From CAJWPI01 sp964571215 (GTDB taxonomy: Bacteria > Pseudomonadota > Gammaproteobacteria > Magnimaribacterales > Magnimaribacteraceae), in contig CAZMZZ010000046.1 of the NCBI GenBank assembly GCA_964571215.1, forward strand, positions 1-10,351: a stretch of 10,351 nt of DNA, in the 5' to 3' direction. The position numbers and the translations under genes are program-made. The notes below the pieces were generated by a model, which was not told where the DNA came from, ran no database searches, and saw only the letters and a program-made list of their open reading frames with translations. Shown piece by piece: positions 1 through 6,635 of this stretch (positions within the stretch are counted from its first letter, which is position 1; each line of letters opens with the position of its first letter).

Positions 1-384
1 GAAATACTTAAAGAGGTGAAAACTATTGCAGTAGTTGGAGCTAGTGGAGATCATGGTAGAGATAGTTACAAAGTTATGGAGGCACTGATTCAACATGGTT
101 ACAAAATATTTCCAATTAATCCTAATGAAGAAGGTAATCTCATTTTAGGACAGTTATGTTACGCAGATCTAAGTTCTGTTCCAGCAAAGATAGATATGGT
201 TGACGTTTTCAGAGCCGAAGATGCAGTCATAGGAGTAACCAAAGAAGCGATCAAGATAGGTGCAAAAGTTCTTTGGACTCAATTAAATATTATCAATGCA
301 GAGGCATTAGAATTAGCAAAAAAAGCTGGTCTAAAGGTTATTATGGATAGATGTCCAAAAATAGAACTAGCAAAAAAATACTAA
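1..384 (+). CDS. CoA-binding domain protein (YccU-like), 5' partial
   Basis: The protein is a small Rossmann-fold CoA_binding-domain protein of the YccU type. It shows the N-terminal nucleotide-binding loop (TIAVVGAS, then RDSYKVMEALIQHGY) and the typical tail (LWTQLNIIN, then VIMDRCPKIE). Members bind CoA or a related nucleotide; their physiological role is poorly known. A GTG codon at 16 could start it, but the reading frame is open to base 1 and encodes EILKE directly before the GTG. That matches the usual N-terminal helix of the family (EILKxxKTIAVVGAS). The only purine-rich stretch near the GTG overlaps it. I therefore infer that the true start lies upstream of the window. The stop at 382-384 overlaps the ribosome binding site of the next gene, 12 bases away, so the two are probably co-transcribed. 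Confidence 0.85.
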   Translation, partial: EILKEVKTIAVVGASGDHGRDSYKVMEALIQHGYKIFPINPNEEGNLILGQLCYADLSSVPAKIDMVDVFRAEDAVIGVTKEAIKIGAKVLWTQLNIINAEALELAKKAGLKVIMDRCPKIELAKKY

Positions 385-389
385 AGGAG
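383..389 (+). promoter_or_regulatory. Ribosome binding site fixing a GTG start
   Basis: AAAGGAG lies 7 bases before the GTG at 397 and overlaps the stop codon of the preceding gene. It supports GTG as the start of the MetF-like gene and suggests translation is linked to the upstream gene. Confidence 0.75.
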
Positions 390-396
390 TAATAAG

Positions 397-1257
397 GTGT
401 TCGAAACAACTGATTTTATATTTACAGCAGAAACTACACCCGAAGTTACAACCAACCTTGCCGGAAGCGTTAACAAGGTTGAAGAACTCGGAGCTGTTGC
501 TGATGCTGTAAACGTAACAGACTCACCAAATTACAAAAGTCGTTTGAACAGTTTGCTTGTTGCTTCAGAGATTCGAAGAAGTGGGTTAGATGTTATTTTG
601 CAACTAACTGGTAGGGATAGAAACCAGATTGCTTTGGAGTCTGTATTACTTGGAGCGTTGTCGGTTGGGGTAAATAAAGTTCTTTGTTTGAGCGGTGACC
701 AACCTGATAAGAATGGACCTTTGGTTGTTAATGAACTCAATAGTAATGGGTTGATAGAACTGTGTAAGGTCATCTCAGAGGGGACGCTAACAGATGGAAG
801 AGAAATAAAGAAGCCTCTTCAGATTTATCCAGGTACGGCGGATGATTTATACGATCAGATCTCAAAACCAGATGCGATTAATAAATTAGCAACTAAGATC
901 GAGCAAGGAGCGAATTTTGTTCAAACTCAATATTGTTTTGATTATGAGGTTATAAAACAATATTCGGATAAATTAAAAGACCATGGTTCCTTTAACAATT
1001 GTAAAGTACTGATTGGAATGGGTCCTTTACAATCAGCAAAACAGGGCGACTGGATGCGAAAAAACTTATGGGGTGTAAACATCTCCGATGAAATCCTTTA
1101 CCGCTTAGAGGCCAGTGATTTGCCAACGGAAACAGGTGAACAAATTTGTCTAGAACTAATAGAAAAAATTATCCATCTTCCCTGTATTGATGGAGTTCAT
1201 TTGATGGGTCCAAATTGTGAAAAGAGTTCTGCTAGAATAATTTCTTATTTTAGATAG
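397..1257 (+). CDS. Methylenetetrahydrofolate reductase-like (MetF family)
   Basis: This is a MetF-family flavoprotein of 286 residues, about the usual bacterial length. The family is a TIM barrel that interconverts 5,10-methylene- and 5-methyl-tetrahydrofolate. Visible landmarks are Glu12 in the AETTP motif (equivalent to E. coli Glu28), LTGRDRN near 70-76, SGDQP at 99-103 (Asp101 matching E. coli Asp120) and TQYCFD at 177-182 (matching TQFFFD). The canonical AYPExH segment is replaced by IYPGTADD, and the C-terminal GVHFYTLN-like segment reads GVHLMGPN. This looks more like the MetF paralogues seen in C1 or methyl-transfer catabolism than the methionine-pathway enzyme; that sub-assignment is inference. 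The GTG start is backed by a strong ribosome binding site. It sits between the CoA-binding protein and a DUF2855 gene. A folate-linked oxidoreductase is confident, the exact physiological direction is not. Confidence 0.8.
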   Translation: MFETTDFIFTAETTPEVTTNLAGSVNKVEELGAVADAVNVTDSPNYKSRLNSLLVASEIRRSGLDVILQLTGRDRNQIALESVLLGALSVGVNKVLCLSGDQPDKNGPLVVNELNSNGLIELCKVISEGTLTDGREIKKPLQIYPGTADDLYDQISKPDAINKLATKIEQGANFVQTQYCFDYEVIKQYSDKLKDHGSFNNCKVLIGMGPLQSAKQGDWMRKNLWGVNISDEILYRLEASDLPTETGEQICLELIEKIIHLPCIDGVHLMGPNCEKSSARIISYFR

Positions 1258-1275
1258 AGAGAGCAAAAATTAAAT

Positions 1276-2376
1276 ATGAAAGAACTACAAACGTTTAAAA
1301 CCGACTTGAATAAAACACGCATTGTTAAACAACAGTTAAGTAATGATATTGATGAAAATGATGTTCTCCTCAAAGTAGAAAAGTTTTCTTTTACAGCTAA
1401 CAATGTTACTTATGGGGTTGCAGGGGATGCTATTGGGTATTGGCAATTTTTCCCTCCTAGAGAAAATCTAAACAATGAATGGGGATGTATACCAATGTGG
1501 GGTTTTGCAGAGGTTGTGCGTTCAAATAACGACGACATTAAAAATGGTGAAAGGGTTTTTGGATACTTCCCTCCAGCTAATATACTATTAGTAAATCCAA
1601 TCAAAATTTCTCAAAAAAGTTTTGTTGATGGAAAAGAACATCGTAAGGAACTACCTCCTGTTTATAACAACTATGTCAGGCTCAACGCAGAAGAAAATTA
1701 TGATAGTTCAATGGATAATGTAAGAGCTCTTCTCTTTCCTTTACATATTACTGCATTCTGTTTATGTGATGCGCTTGAAGAGCAAGCGTATGATGGGGCA
1801 TCACAAGTTATTATTATTAGTGCTTCAAGCAAAACTGGAATAGGACTTGCCCAAGGCCTAGCTGATAAAGAAGACTCTCCGAAAATAGTAGGATTAACTT
1901 CTGAAAATAATACCAATTTTCTAGAAGAGTTAGGTTGTTATGACGAGGTTATTTCCTATGACCAGCTAGAAAAAATTAGTAATCAAGATTCATCAGTCAT
2001 GGTTGATATGTCGGGTAATCGAAAGATCCTTAGCTCACTTCAAAAGTCTTTAGGTGATAATATGGTGAAATGCCTAACTGTTGGTATGACTCATTGGAAT
2101 AAAGGAGGGACGGTAGAGGATGTTCTTGCAGAAGCAGAATTACAAGACAGAACAGAATTCTTCTTTGCCCCAGCACATATTCAAAAAAGAAACAATGACT
2201 GGGGAGTTGAAGGTTATAACAAAAGAACCTCAACTTTTATGAGTAAAAGAGCTGAGCAAAGCAGAGAATGGATGCAAATTAAGGAGGTATCTGGTTTAGA
2301 TGAATTTATTCAAACTTACCAAGAAATTGTTAGAGGACATATCAAACCAAATGAAGGGATAATAGTACTTCCATAG
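1276..2376 (+). CDS. DUF2855 family protein
   Basis: I recognise the DUF2855 family from its overall pattern: a GroES-like N-terminal part (FSFTANNVTYGVAGD, then YWQFFPP and GCIPMWGFAEV, about residues 37-80), a conserved GERVFGYFPPA segment, then a Rossmann-like half with VIIISASSKTGIGLA at about 173-187 and a C-terminal WMQI-containing tail. The family resembles zinc-free medium-chain dehydrogenases or quinone oxidoreductases, but no reaction is firmly established. The nucleotide-binding loop reads SASSKTG rather than a canonical GxGxxG. At 366 residues it is full length. The ATG at 1276 follows the MetF-like stop by 18 bases; the ribosome binding site is weak (GAGAGAG, about 12 bases upstream). 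It ends 3 bases before the dehalogenase-like gene, so the two are likely one transcript. The function in the folate-linked neighbourhood is unknown. Confidence 0.8.
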   Translation: MKELQTFKTDLNKTRIVKQQLSNDIDENDVLLKVEKFSFTANNVTYGVAGDAIGYWQFFPPRENLNNEWGCIPMWGFAEVVRSNNDDIKNGERVFGYFPPANILLVNPIKISQKSFVDGKEHRKELPPVYNNYVRLNAEENYDSSMDNVRALLFPLHITAFCLCDALEEQAYDGASQVIIISASSKTGIGLAQGLADKEDSPKIVGLTSENNTNFLEELGCYDEVISYDQLEKISNQDSSVMVDMSGNRKILSSLQKSLGDNMVKCLTVGMTHWNKGGTVEDVLAEAELQDRTEFFFAPAHIQKRNNDWGVEGYNKRTSTFMSKRAEQSREWMQIKEVSGLDEFIQTYQEIVRGHIKPNEGIIVLP

Positions 2377-2379
2377 ATT

Positions 2380-3426
2380 ATGAAAAAGTTTTTACTAATT
2401 ACGCTCTTGATTATTACTGGGGCTAGCATTGTTTTTGTGTACTACATCACTCGAGATGGAGAATTTGTTACACCAGAAGGACAAGGTATACAAACCCTTG
2501 ATGCAAGCAGTTTTGAGGCTTTTCCCCTACCCGATTATGCAGCCAAAAAGATTGGTCCAACTTATAAGAGTTATTTTGTTGAAGTAGAGCCAGGTATTAA
2601 AGTTCACGTCCTTGAAGTTGGTGAAGGTTTTCCTGTTTTCTTGTTACATGGCAACCCTACCTCAGGATTTTTGTACAGAAAGGTAGTAGAAAATCTACCG
2701 ACCGATCAAGTGCGAGTGATCATGCCTACGCTGATAGGACTGGGATTCTCTAGTAAAGTTCCTGCCAGCGAACATACACTAGAAAATCATATCAGTTGGA
2801 TTAACCGGGTTTTGACGAAGTTAGAAATTTCTGAATTAGTTTACGCGGGTCAGGATTGGGGTGGTCCAATAGGCATGGGTGCATTAGCTCTCTCTCCCAG
2901 TTTACTTAAGGGAGCCGTCTTAATGAACACAGGGTTTAATGCTCCTACAATAGATGTAGATCTTTCTCCAGCGCATGCGACAGTCAAGACTCCTGTGGTT
3001 GGTGAACTGCTTTTAGAAGTGGTATTTTCTATTTTTGATCAATTACATAACACTCAAGGAGACCCTGCTTCCTGGTCACCTTCTGTATCAGAACTTTATG
3101 GTAGACCAGTGTACGAAAGCGGTAATGCCAAGGCACCACTGGCATTAATGAGAATGGTAACTGATGGCCCTAATCATCCTAGCTCACCAGCTTTAAGAAT
3201 GGTAGAAACTTACGTGGAGGGTTTAGATATCCCAGCAGAAATAGTGTGGGGCATGAACGATCCCATTCTCGCAAAAGCATTACCATTGATGGAGAAAAAT
3301 TTTCCTAAGGCTCCAGTTACTAAAACTTCAGCCGGACATTTTTTACAAGAAGAAGTGCCTGTTGAAATTGCTTCAGCTTTGATGAGAGTAATAAGAGAGA
3401 TTCAAGGTACTGACAGTACCAATTAA
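2380..3426 (+). CDS. Membrane-anchored haloalkane dehalogenase-like hydrolase
   Basis: This is an alpha/beta-hydrolase of the haloalkane dehalogenase/epoxide hydrolase group. Residues 3-23 form one hydrophobic segment without a clear cleavage site, so I infer a membrane anchor with the enzyme outside the inner membrane. The catalytic set is visible: HGNPTS at 90-95 (oxyanion region and possible halide-binding Asn92), nucleophile Asp159 in GQDWGG with Trp160 beside it, acid Asp294 in WGMNDP, and His320 in AGHFLQEE. Asp-His-Asp with Asn and Trp is the pentad reported for subfamily HLD-III; HLD-II would place a Glu after strand 6, where this protein has Asn183 (MNTGF). At 348 residues it is longer than soluble dehalogenases because of the N-terminal anchor. 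The gene starts 3 bases after the DUF2855 stop. Dehalogenation is plausible, but an epoxide or ester substrate cannot be excluded. Confidence 0.8.
   Translation: MKKFLLITLLIITGASIVFVYYITRDGEFVTPEGQGIQTLDASSFEAFPLPDYAAKKIGPTYKSYFVEVEPGIKVHVLEVGEGFPVFLLHGNPTSGFLYRKVVENLPTDQVRVIMPTLIGLGFSSKVPASEHTLENHISWINRVLTKLEISELVYAGQDWGGPIGMGALALSPSLLKGAVLMNTGFNAPTIDVDLSPAHATVKTPVVGELLLEVVFSIFDQLHNTQGDPASWSPSVSELYGRPVYESGNAKAPLALMRMVTDGPNHPSSPALRMVETYVEGLDIPAEIVWGMNDPILAKALPLMEKNFPKAPVTKTSAGHFLQEEVPVEIASALMRVIREIQGTDSTN
3406..3420 (+). other. Perfect short inverted repeat at the gene end
   Basis: GGTACT-GAC-AGTACC forms a 6-base-pair perfect stem with a 3-base loop, ending 3 bases before the stop codon of the dehalogenase-like gene. 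There is no T-run after it, so it is not a standard terminator. It may be a transcript 3' stabilising hairpin or chance. Confidence 0.25.
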
Positions 3427-3467
3427 TCTGTAAGAAGAAGATTTATGAGTAAAACTTCCATTTCGTT

Positions 3468-4427
3468 ATGAACTCATTACTAATAACAATTAATATATTG
3501 CTAATAGTTTTGTACCTTCCCTATTTATATAAAACTATACGATTAAAAAAAATTAACATATCTCATATCCCTGAAGAAGGTTCTTGGGCTGAGTTAGAAG
3601 ATGGAAATATTTACTATAGGTGGTTTTATCCAGACGAAGAAGGTGCAAATGGAGAAACTGTAGTGTTAATACATGGTTTTTCTACACCTAGTTTTGTTTG
3701 GGGTGGTTTAATTGATAAATTTTGTCAATCAGGATTCAAGGTGCTTGTTTATGATCACTTTGGAAGAGGCTTCTCCGAAAGACCACGTATTAATTATGAT
3801 AAAGAACTTTATGTTAGATCTCTTAAGGGATTGCTAGATAATCAAGAGATAAGTCAAAAGGTCCATTTAATAGGTTATTCGATGGGAGGTCCGATAGTTG
3901 GTTATTTCACTGAAAACTATCCAAAATTAACAAAATCTATATCACTAATAGCTCCAGCAGGATTTATGCAAAGGATGTCTGGAGTAAATAGTTGGACAAT
4001 GAAACCAATAATTGGTGAGTGGTTTTGGCATGTTTTTAGTAATAAAATCTATGGAGTAGGGAGAATGTCAGAGACTTCTTATAGCGACGATCCTTTGTCA
4101 ATCAACGAAGATGAATTCTTAGAAAATTTTAATAAACAACTTATCTTCAAAGGGTTTACCGAATCTCTTCTTTCCACAGTTAGGTGCTTCAATTTATTTG
4201 ACTGTAGAAGAATGTATAAAGATCTAGGTAAATTAAACATTCCTACATTTGTAGCCTGGGGAAAAATGGATGGAGTTGTCCCTTATAGCGGAAGTGAGAA
4301 TCTAAAAGAATGTATACCGCATGTAGAGTTGTTAACGATAGAAGAAGGAACACACGATATAACTTACAGACAGCCCACAGAAGTAGGAGAAGCAATAAAC
4401 AAATTTTTACTTTCTAACAGGCAATAG
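3468..4427 (+). CDS. Membrane-anchored alpha/beta hydrolase (serine type)
   Basis: A 319-residue alpha/beta-hydrolase of the broad MhpC/lipase-esterase class. Residues 3-21 are a hydrophobic N-terminal helix followed by basic residues (KTIRLKK), suggesting an inner-membrane anchor. Catalytic features are HGF at 69-71 (oxyanion region), nucleophile Ser138 in GYSMGG, acid Asp268 in WGKMDGVVP and His296 in EGTHDITY. The nucleophile is Ser, unlike the Asp of the preceding hydrolase, so this is an esterase, lipase or C-C bond hydrolase rather than a dehalogenase. The cap domain (about 165-250) has aromatic residues but no pattern that tells me the substrate. No ribosome binding site stands just before the ATG. 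An 8-codon frame from 3445 ends in a TGA overlapping this ATG (ATGA), so translational coupling is possible. The gap to the preceding gene is 41 bases. Confidence 0.85.
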   Translation: MNSLLITINILLIVLYLPYLYKTIRLKKINISHIPEEGSWAELEDGNIYYRWFYPDEEGANGETVVLIHGFSTPSFVWGGLIDKFCQSGFKVLVYDHFGRGFSERPRINYDKELYVRSLKGLLDNQEISQKVHLIGYSMGGPIVGYFTENYPKLTKSISLIAPAGFMQRMSGVNSWTMKPIIGEWFWHVFSNKIYGVGRMSETSYSDDPLSINEDEFLENFNKQLIFKGFTESLLSTVRCFNLFDCRRMYKDLGKLNIPTFVAWGKMDGVVPYSGSENLKECIPHVELLTIEEGTHDITYRQPTEVGEAINKFLLSNRQ

Positions 4428-4444
4428 ATTTATGACTACATCGT

Positions 4445-4966
4445 ATGGTTAAGATAAGAGAGGCAAAAGATAAAGATCAAGAATCTATCTATTCGATAAT
4501 ATCTCAAGCTTTTGAAGGTGAAGGAAACTTTAGAGATGGAGAAGTAATACAATCCTTGCTCTTTAAGGAACTCATTAAAGATGGCCATGATGTAGTTAGT
4601 TTAGTTGCAGAAGATTCTAAAATTATAGGACATGTACTTGTTTCTCCTGTATCACTAAAACCCGATAATGGGTTAGTTTGTGGGCAAGTCTCACCTCTTT
4701 CAGTGCATCCCAATTTTCAATCAAAAGGCATTGGAAGTTCTTTAATGTATGCCGTCATCACAAAGTGTGAAGAGAAAGGGTTCGATGTTTTATTTCTTTT
4801 GGGAGATCCTAATTATTATAAATTATTTGGATTTCTTCCCTCAAAAGTAAGAAGTATTTATGGACCTTCTGACTATTTTCAAGAACTTGTGATAAAAGAA
4901 GATTCTACCCAGTTAACAAATGCCCTAGTGAGTTTGGCACCTGCTTTTACAAGACTAGGTTTATGA
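4445..4966 (+). CDS. GNAT family N-acetyltransferase (YhbS-like)
   Basis: A single-domain GNAT acetyltransferase of 173 residues matching the YhbS/COG3153 pattern: an N-terminal MVKIREAKDKD strand and helix, the SPLSVHPNFQSKGIG acetyl-CoA loop (QSKGIG at 92-97), and the signature LLGDPNYYKLFGF at 118-130 followed by a proline-containing turn. The family acetylates small molecules, amino groups of proteins or tRNA-linked substrates; the substrate cannot be read from the sequence. The gene starts 17 bases after the hydrolase stop, with no clear ribosome binding site. A 6-codon out-of-frame ATG frame (4432-4452) overlaps the start. It is likely the last gene of the upstream operon, since a 121-base gap follows. 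Confidence 0.85.
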   Translation: MVKIREAKDKDQESIYSIISQAFEGEGNFRDGEVIQSLLFKELIKDGHDVVSLVAEDSKIIGHVLVSPVSLKPDNGLVCGQVSPLSVHPNFQSKGIGSSLMYAVITKCEEKGFDVLFLLGDPNYYKLFGFLPSKVRSIYGPSDYFQELVIKEDSTQLTNALVSLAPAFTRLGL

Positions 4967-4986
4967 AGATACGTTTGAAAGTGGAA

Positions 4987-5022
4987 TAAAAAATGTTTAC
5001 AAATAAAATTAGACATTTTTTA
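4987..5022 (+). other. AT-only inverted repeat after the GNAT gene
   Basis: TAAAAAATGT (4987-4996) is complementary to ACATTTTTTA (5013-5022), extendable by a T-G and a T-A pair, with a loop of 12 bases. The stem is almost all A-T, so stability is low. The T-run on the 3' arm could give a weak terminator for the upstream six-gene run. It sits inside the only sizeable gap after that run. Confidence 0.3.
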
Positions 5023-5032
5023 AAGTCTCTGG

Positions 5033-5060
5033 AACCTTTACTCTATAAGGGTTTAAAATT
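5033..5060 (+). promoter_or_regulatory. Leader element before the SGNH hydrolase gene
   Basis: TATAAG at 5044-5049 is a good -10-like hexamer about 38 bases before the ATG at 5088; no convincing -35 is visible. The same bases form a hairpin: AACCTTTA (5033-5040), loop CTCTA, TAAGGGTT (5046-5053), with one G-T pair. The stretch 5038-5054 also resembles 8929-8945 (TTACTNNNTAAGGGTTT). Promoter, hairpin and shared box cannot be told apart from sequence alone. Confidence 0.3.
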
Positions 5061-5087
5061 AGGTTGGTATTGAATGAAATTAACATT

Positions 5088-5837
5088 ATGAAAAATATTA
5101 TCAATGGTTCCTTTACATTATTTTTTATTTTTTTATTTTTTTCTAACTTCTTAGTAGCAGAATATCCAAAAAGAATACTTTTTATAGGAAATAGTTATCT
5201 TTACTATAACGACAGTGTTCATAATCATGTAGAAAGATTGTTGATTGAACATTACGACGATAATGGAATTGTTACTAAATCGGCAACAATTGGGGGTTCG
5301 AAATTACATAATCACAATATAGATCATTTACTTAATCACGAAAATCTACAATTAGATGAACAAATAGATTTGTTAATAATGCAGGGAGGTAGTAGCGAAG
5401 TTAAAACTCCAGAACAAAGAAAAAAATTTTCTGAAACAGCAGTTAAGTTTAGTAATAAAGCACATAGATTAGGAATTAAAACCGCTTTGTATATGACTCA
5501 TGCATATCTTAAGAATGACAAAAGATATGAATTGAATTTAATAGAAAAGATTAAAAAGACTTACTATGAAGCAGGTAAGAGAAGCAATTCTTTAGTTATA
5601 CCTGTAGGCTTAGCATATGAAATAGCTTATCAAGAAAATCCTCAAATTAAATTACATCATCAAGACGGAACACATCCTGGAATGCTTGGAACATATTTAG
5701 GTGCTTGCACGGTATTTGCAATTGTAACTAACTCCTCTCCAAAGGGACTTTCATATAATTATTTCAATAAGATATCTGATAAGGATAGACTTTTTTTACA
5801 AAAAATTGCCTGGAAAGCCTATCTTAAAAATAAATAA
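5088..5837 (+). CDS. Exported SGNH hydrolase-like protein (DUF4886-like)
   Basis: The protein looks like an SGNH/GDSL-type esterase of the DUF4886-like group. I choose the ATG at 5088 over an upstream TTG (5064) because it gives a classic signal peptide: MKNI, a hydrophobic stretch rich in Phe, then LVA before EYPK, with likely cleavage near residues 23-24. Block I is FIGNSY with nucleophile Ser36; the glycine block is IGGS (68-71); block V is DGTHPG with Asp193 and His196. Block III, normally GxND, reads MQGGSSE (98-104), so the usual Asn is absent, as in other DUF4886-like members. The mature enzyme is probably periplasmic and may remove acyl (for example O-acetyl) groups from a glycan, which would fit the sugar-acid genes just downstream, but that link is inference. 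Predicted length is 249 residues. No clear ribosome binding site is visible. Confidence 0.7.
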   Translation: MKNIINGSFTLFFIFLFFSNFLVAEYPKRILFIGNSYLYYNDSVHNHVERLLIEHYDDNGIVTKSATIGGSKLHNHNIDHLLNHENLQLDEQIDLLIMQGGSSEVKTPEQRKKFSETAVKFSNKAHRLGIKTALYMTHAYLKNDKRYELNLIEKIKKTYYEAGKRSNSLVIPVGLAYEIAYQENPQIKLHHQDGTHPGMLGTYLGACTVFAIVTNSSPKGLSYNYFNKISDKDRLFLQKIAWKAYLKNK

Positions 5838-5905
5838 TTAAATTAATGATTAAAAATCTTTTTTGCTAAAACTTTAAATAATGCTAAAAAAAATCTCTTA
5901 TGTTC

Positions 5906-5925
5906 TTTTGCTACCTTTATACTTA
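5906..5925 (+). promoter_or_regulatory. Promoter-like conserved box A
   Basis: TTTTGCTACCTTTATACTTA contains TATACT (5918-5923), a -10-like hexamer 31 bases before the ATG at 5955. Seventeen of 20 bases match box B at 8896-8915. No good -35 lies 16-18 bases upstream. Conservation ahead of two separate genes argues for a promoter or activator site, but the evidence is two copies only. Confidence 0.35.
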
Positions 5926-5954
5926 GACTCTCAATATACGCTTTATAGAAGAAT

Positions 5955-6635
5955 ATGATAGCTAAAGAGGTCATCAAAGAAGTTACAAGTAATCTTGGCG
6001 AGATACTAAGATTAAGGACCAATAAAATAAAAAAAGAGGATGGAAGTTTTGTTACTGAAGGCGATATAAAGTGCCAAGAGATTATTTTGAATGTTTTAGA
6101 CAGTAAATTTCAAGATTTAGATTTAAAAGTAATTTCAGAGGAGATTGACTCTAAAGACTTTTCTTACAATGCTGCTATGAATTATGTAGTTCTTGATCCA
6201 ATTGACGGTACAGAGAATTTCTGTACCGGTTTAAAAGAATGGGGTATTTCTTTAAGTGCTTACATAGAAGATAAACATCGAGAATCCTTTATTTTTCTAC
6301 CTGAATTAAATGAAAGCCTAATGACAGGAGATACCTTGAACTACTTTCAATCTAGAATAATTGGATTATCATCAAACCTAACTAAGATTGAAATTAATGA
6401 ACAAGATCAATATGAAGAGTATAGGATAATGGGTTGTTGTGTTTACAACATGCTAAATGTAATAAGAGGATCCTATAAAAGTTTTAGTAATTTAAATGGA
6501 GCTTATAGCTGGGATATTTTAGCTGGATTTAATCTTGCTTTAGAACATGGTCTAAGAGTAATAGTAGATGGGAAGGGTTATGAAGGACAGTTTTTACACC
6601 CAAATAAGAGATATAGTTTCTCTATACGAAGATAA
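5955..6635 (+). CDS. Inositol monophosphatase family phosphatase
   Basis: This is a metal-dependent phosphatase of the inositol monophosphatase/CysQ/FBPase superfamily. The metal-binding landmarks are present: SEE at 61-63, DPIDGTENF at 81-89 (Asp81, Asp84, with G85-T86 as the phosphate-binding turn), and WDILAG at 186-191 with Asp187. At 226 residues it is shorter than the usual 250-270, with a condensed middle. Known substrates include inositol phosphates, 3'-phosphoadenosine phosphate and sugar phosphates. Lying directly upstream of the synthase-transferase fusion and a CMP-sugar synthetase, it may remove a phosphate from the sugar acid or its precursor, the role N-acylneuraminate-9-phosphatase has in other routes; this is inference from context. 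Its last 56-68 bases overlap the start of the next gene in another frame. A 25-codon frame (5881-5958) ends in a TGA overlapping its ATG. A weak AGAAG lies just upstream. Confidence 0.8.
   Translation: MIAKEVIKEVTSNLGEILRLRTNKIKKEDGSFVTEGDIKCQEIILNVLDSKFQDLDLKVISEEIDSKDFSYNAAMNYVVLDPIDGTENFCTGLKEWGISLSAYIEDKHRESFIFLPELNESLMTGDTLNYFQSRIIGLSSNLTKIEINEQDQYEEYRIMGCCVYNMLNVIRGSYKSFSNLNGAYSWDILAGFNLALEHGLRVIVDGKGYEGQFLHPNKRYSFSIRR

Noticed and set aside
16..384. GTG at 16 as the true start of the CoA-binding protein
   Set aside because: The frame is open to base 1 and the residues before the GTG match the family's N-terminal helix, so the gene most likely begins upstream of the window.
531..773. 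Minus-strand open frame of 80 codons inside the MetF-like gene
   Set aside because: It lies fully within a well-supported plus-strand gene, has no family pattern and reads as a shadow frame. The minus-strand frames at 1410-1604, 1698-1916, 2030-2233, 4504-4713 and 8254-8532 were rejected for the same reason.
4987..5022. Strong rho-independent terminator
   Set aside because: The stem is nearly all A-T and the T-run lies inside the stem, so it does not meet the usual form; it is kept only as a weak inverted repeat.
4993..5073. A 26-codon frame (starts MFTNKIRHFLK) after the GNAT gene, possibly a small protein
   Set aside because: It has a weak GTGGA upstream and a plausible amphipathic look, but it overlaps the AT-rich inverted repeat and the hairpin at 5033-5053 and has no recognisable homologue, so it is not listed as a gene.
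5064..5087. TTG start for the SGNH hydrolase gene
   Set aside because: The ATG at 5088 yields a standard signal peptide; starting at the TTG adds eight residues with an acidic charge ahead of it and has no ribosome binding site.
6568..6635. Frameshift between the phosphatase and fusion genes, suggesting one broken gene
   Set aside because: Both proteins have complete family motifs and natural ends, so an overlap is a better reading than a sequence error.
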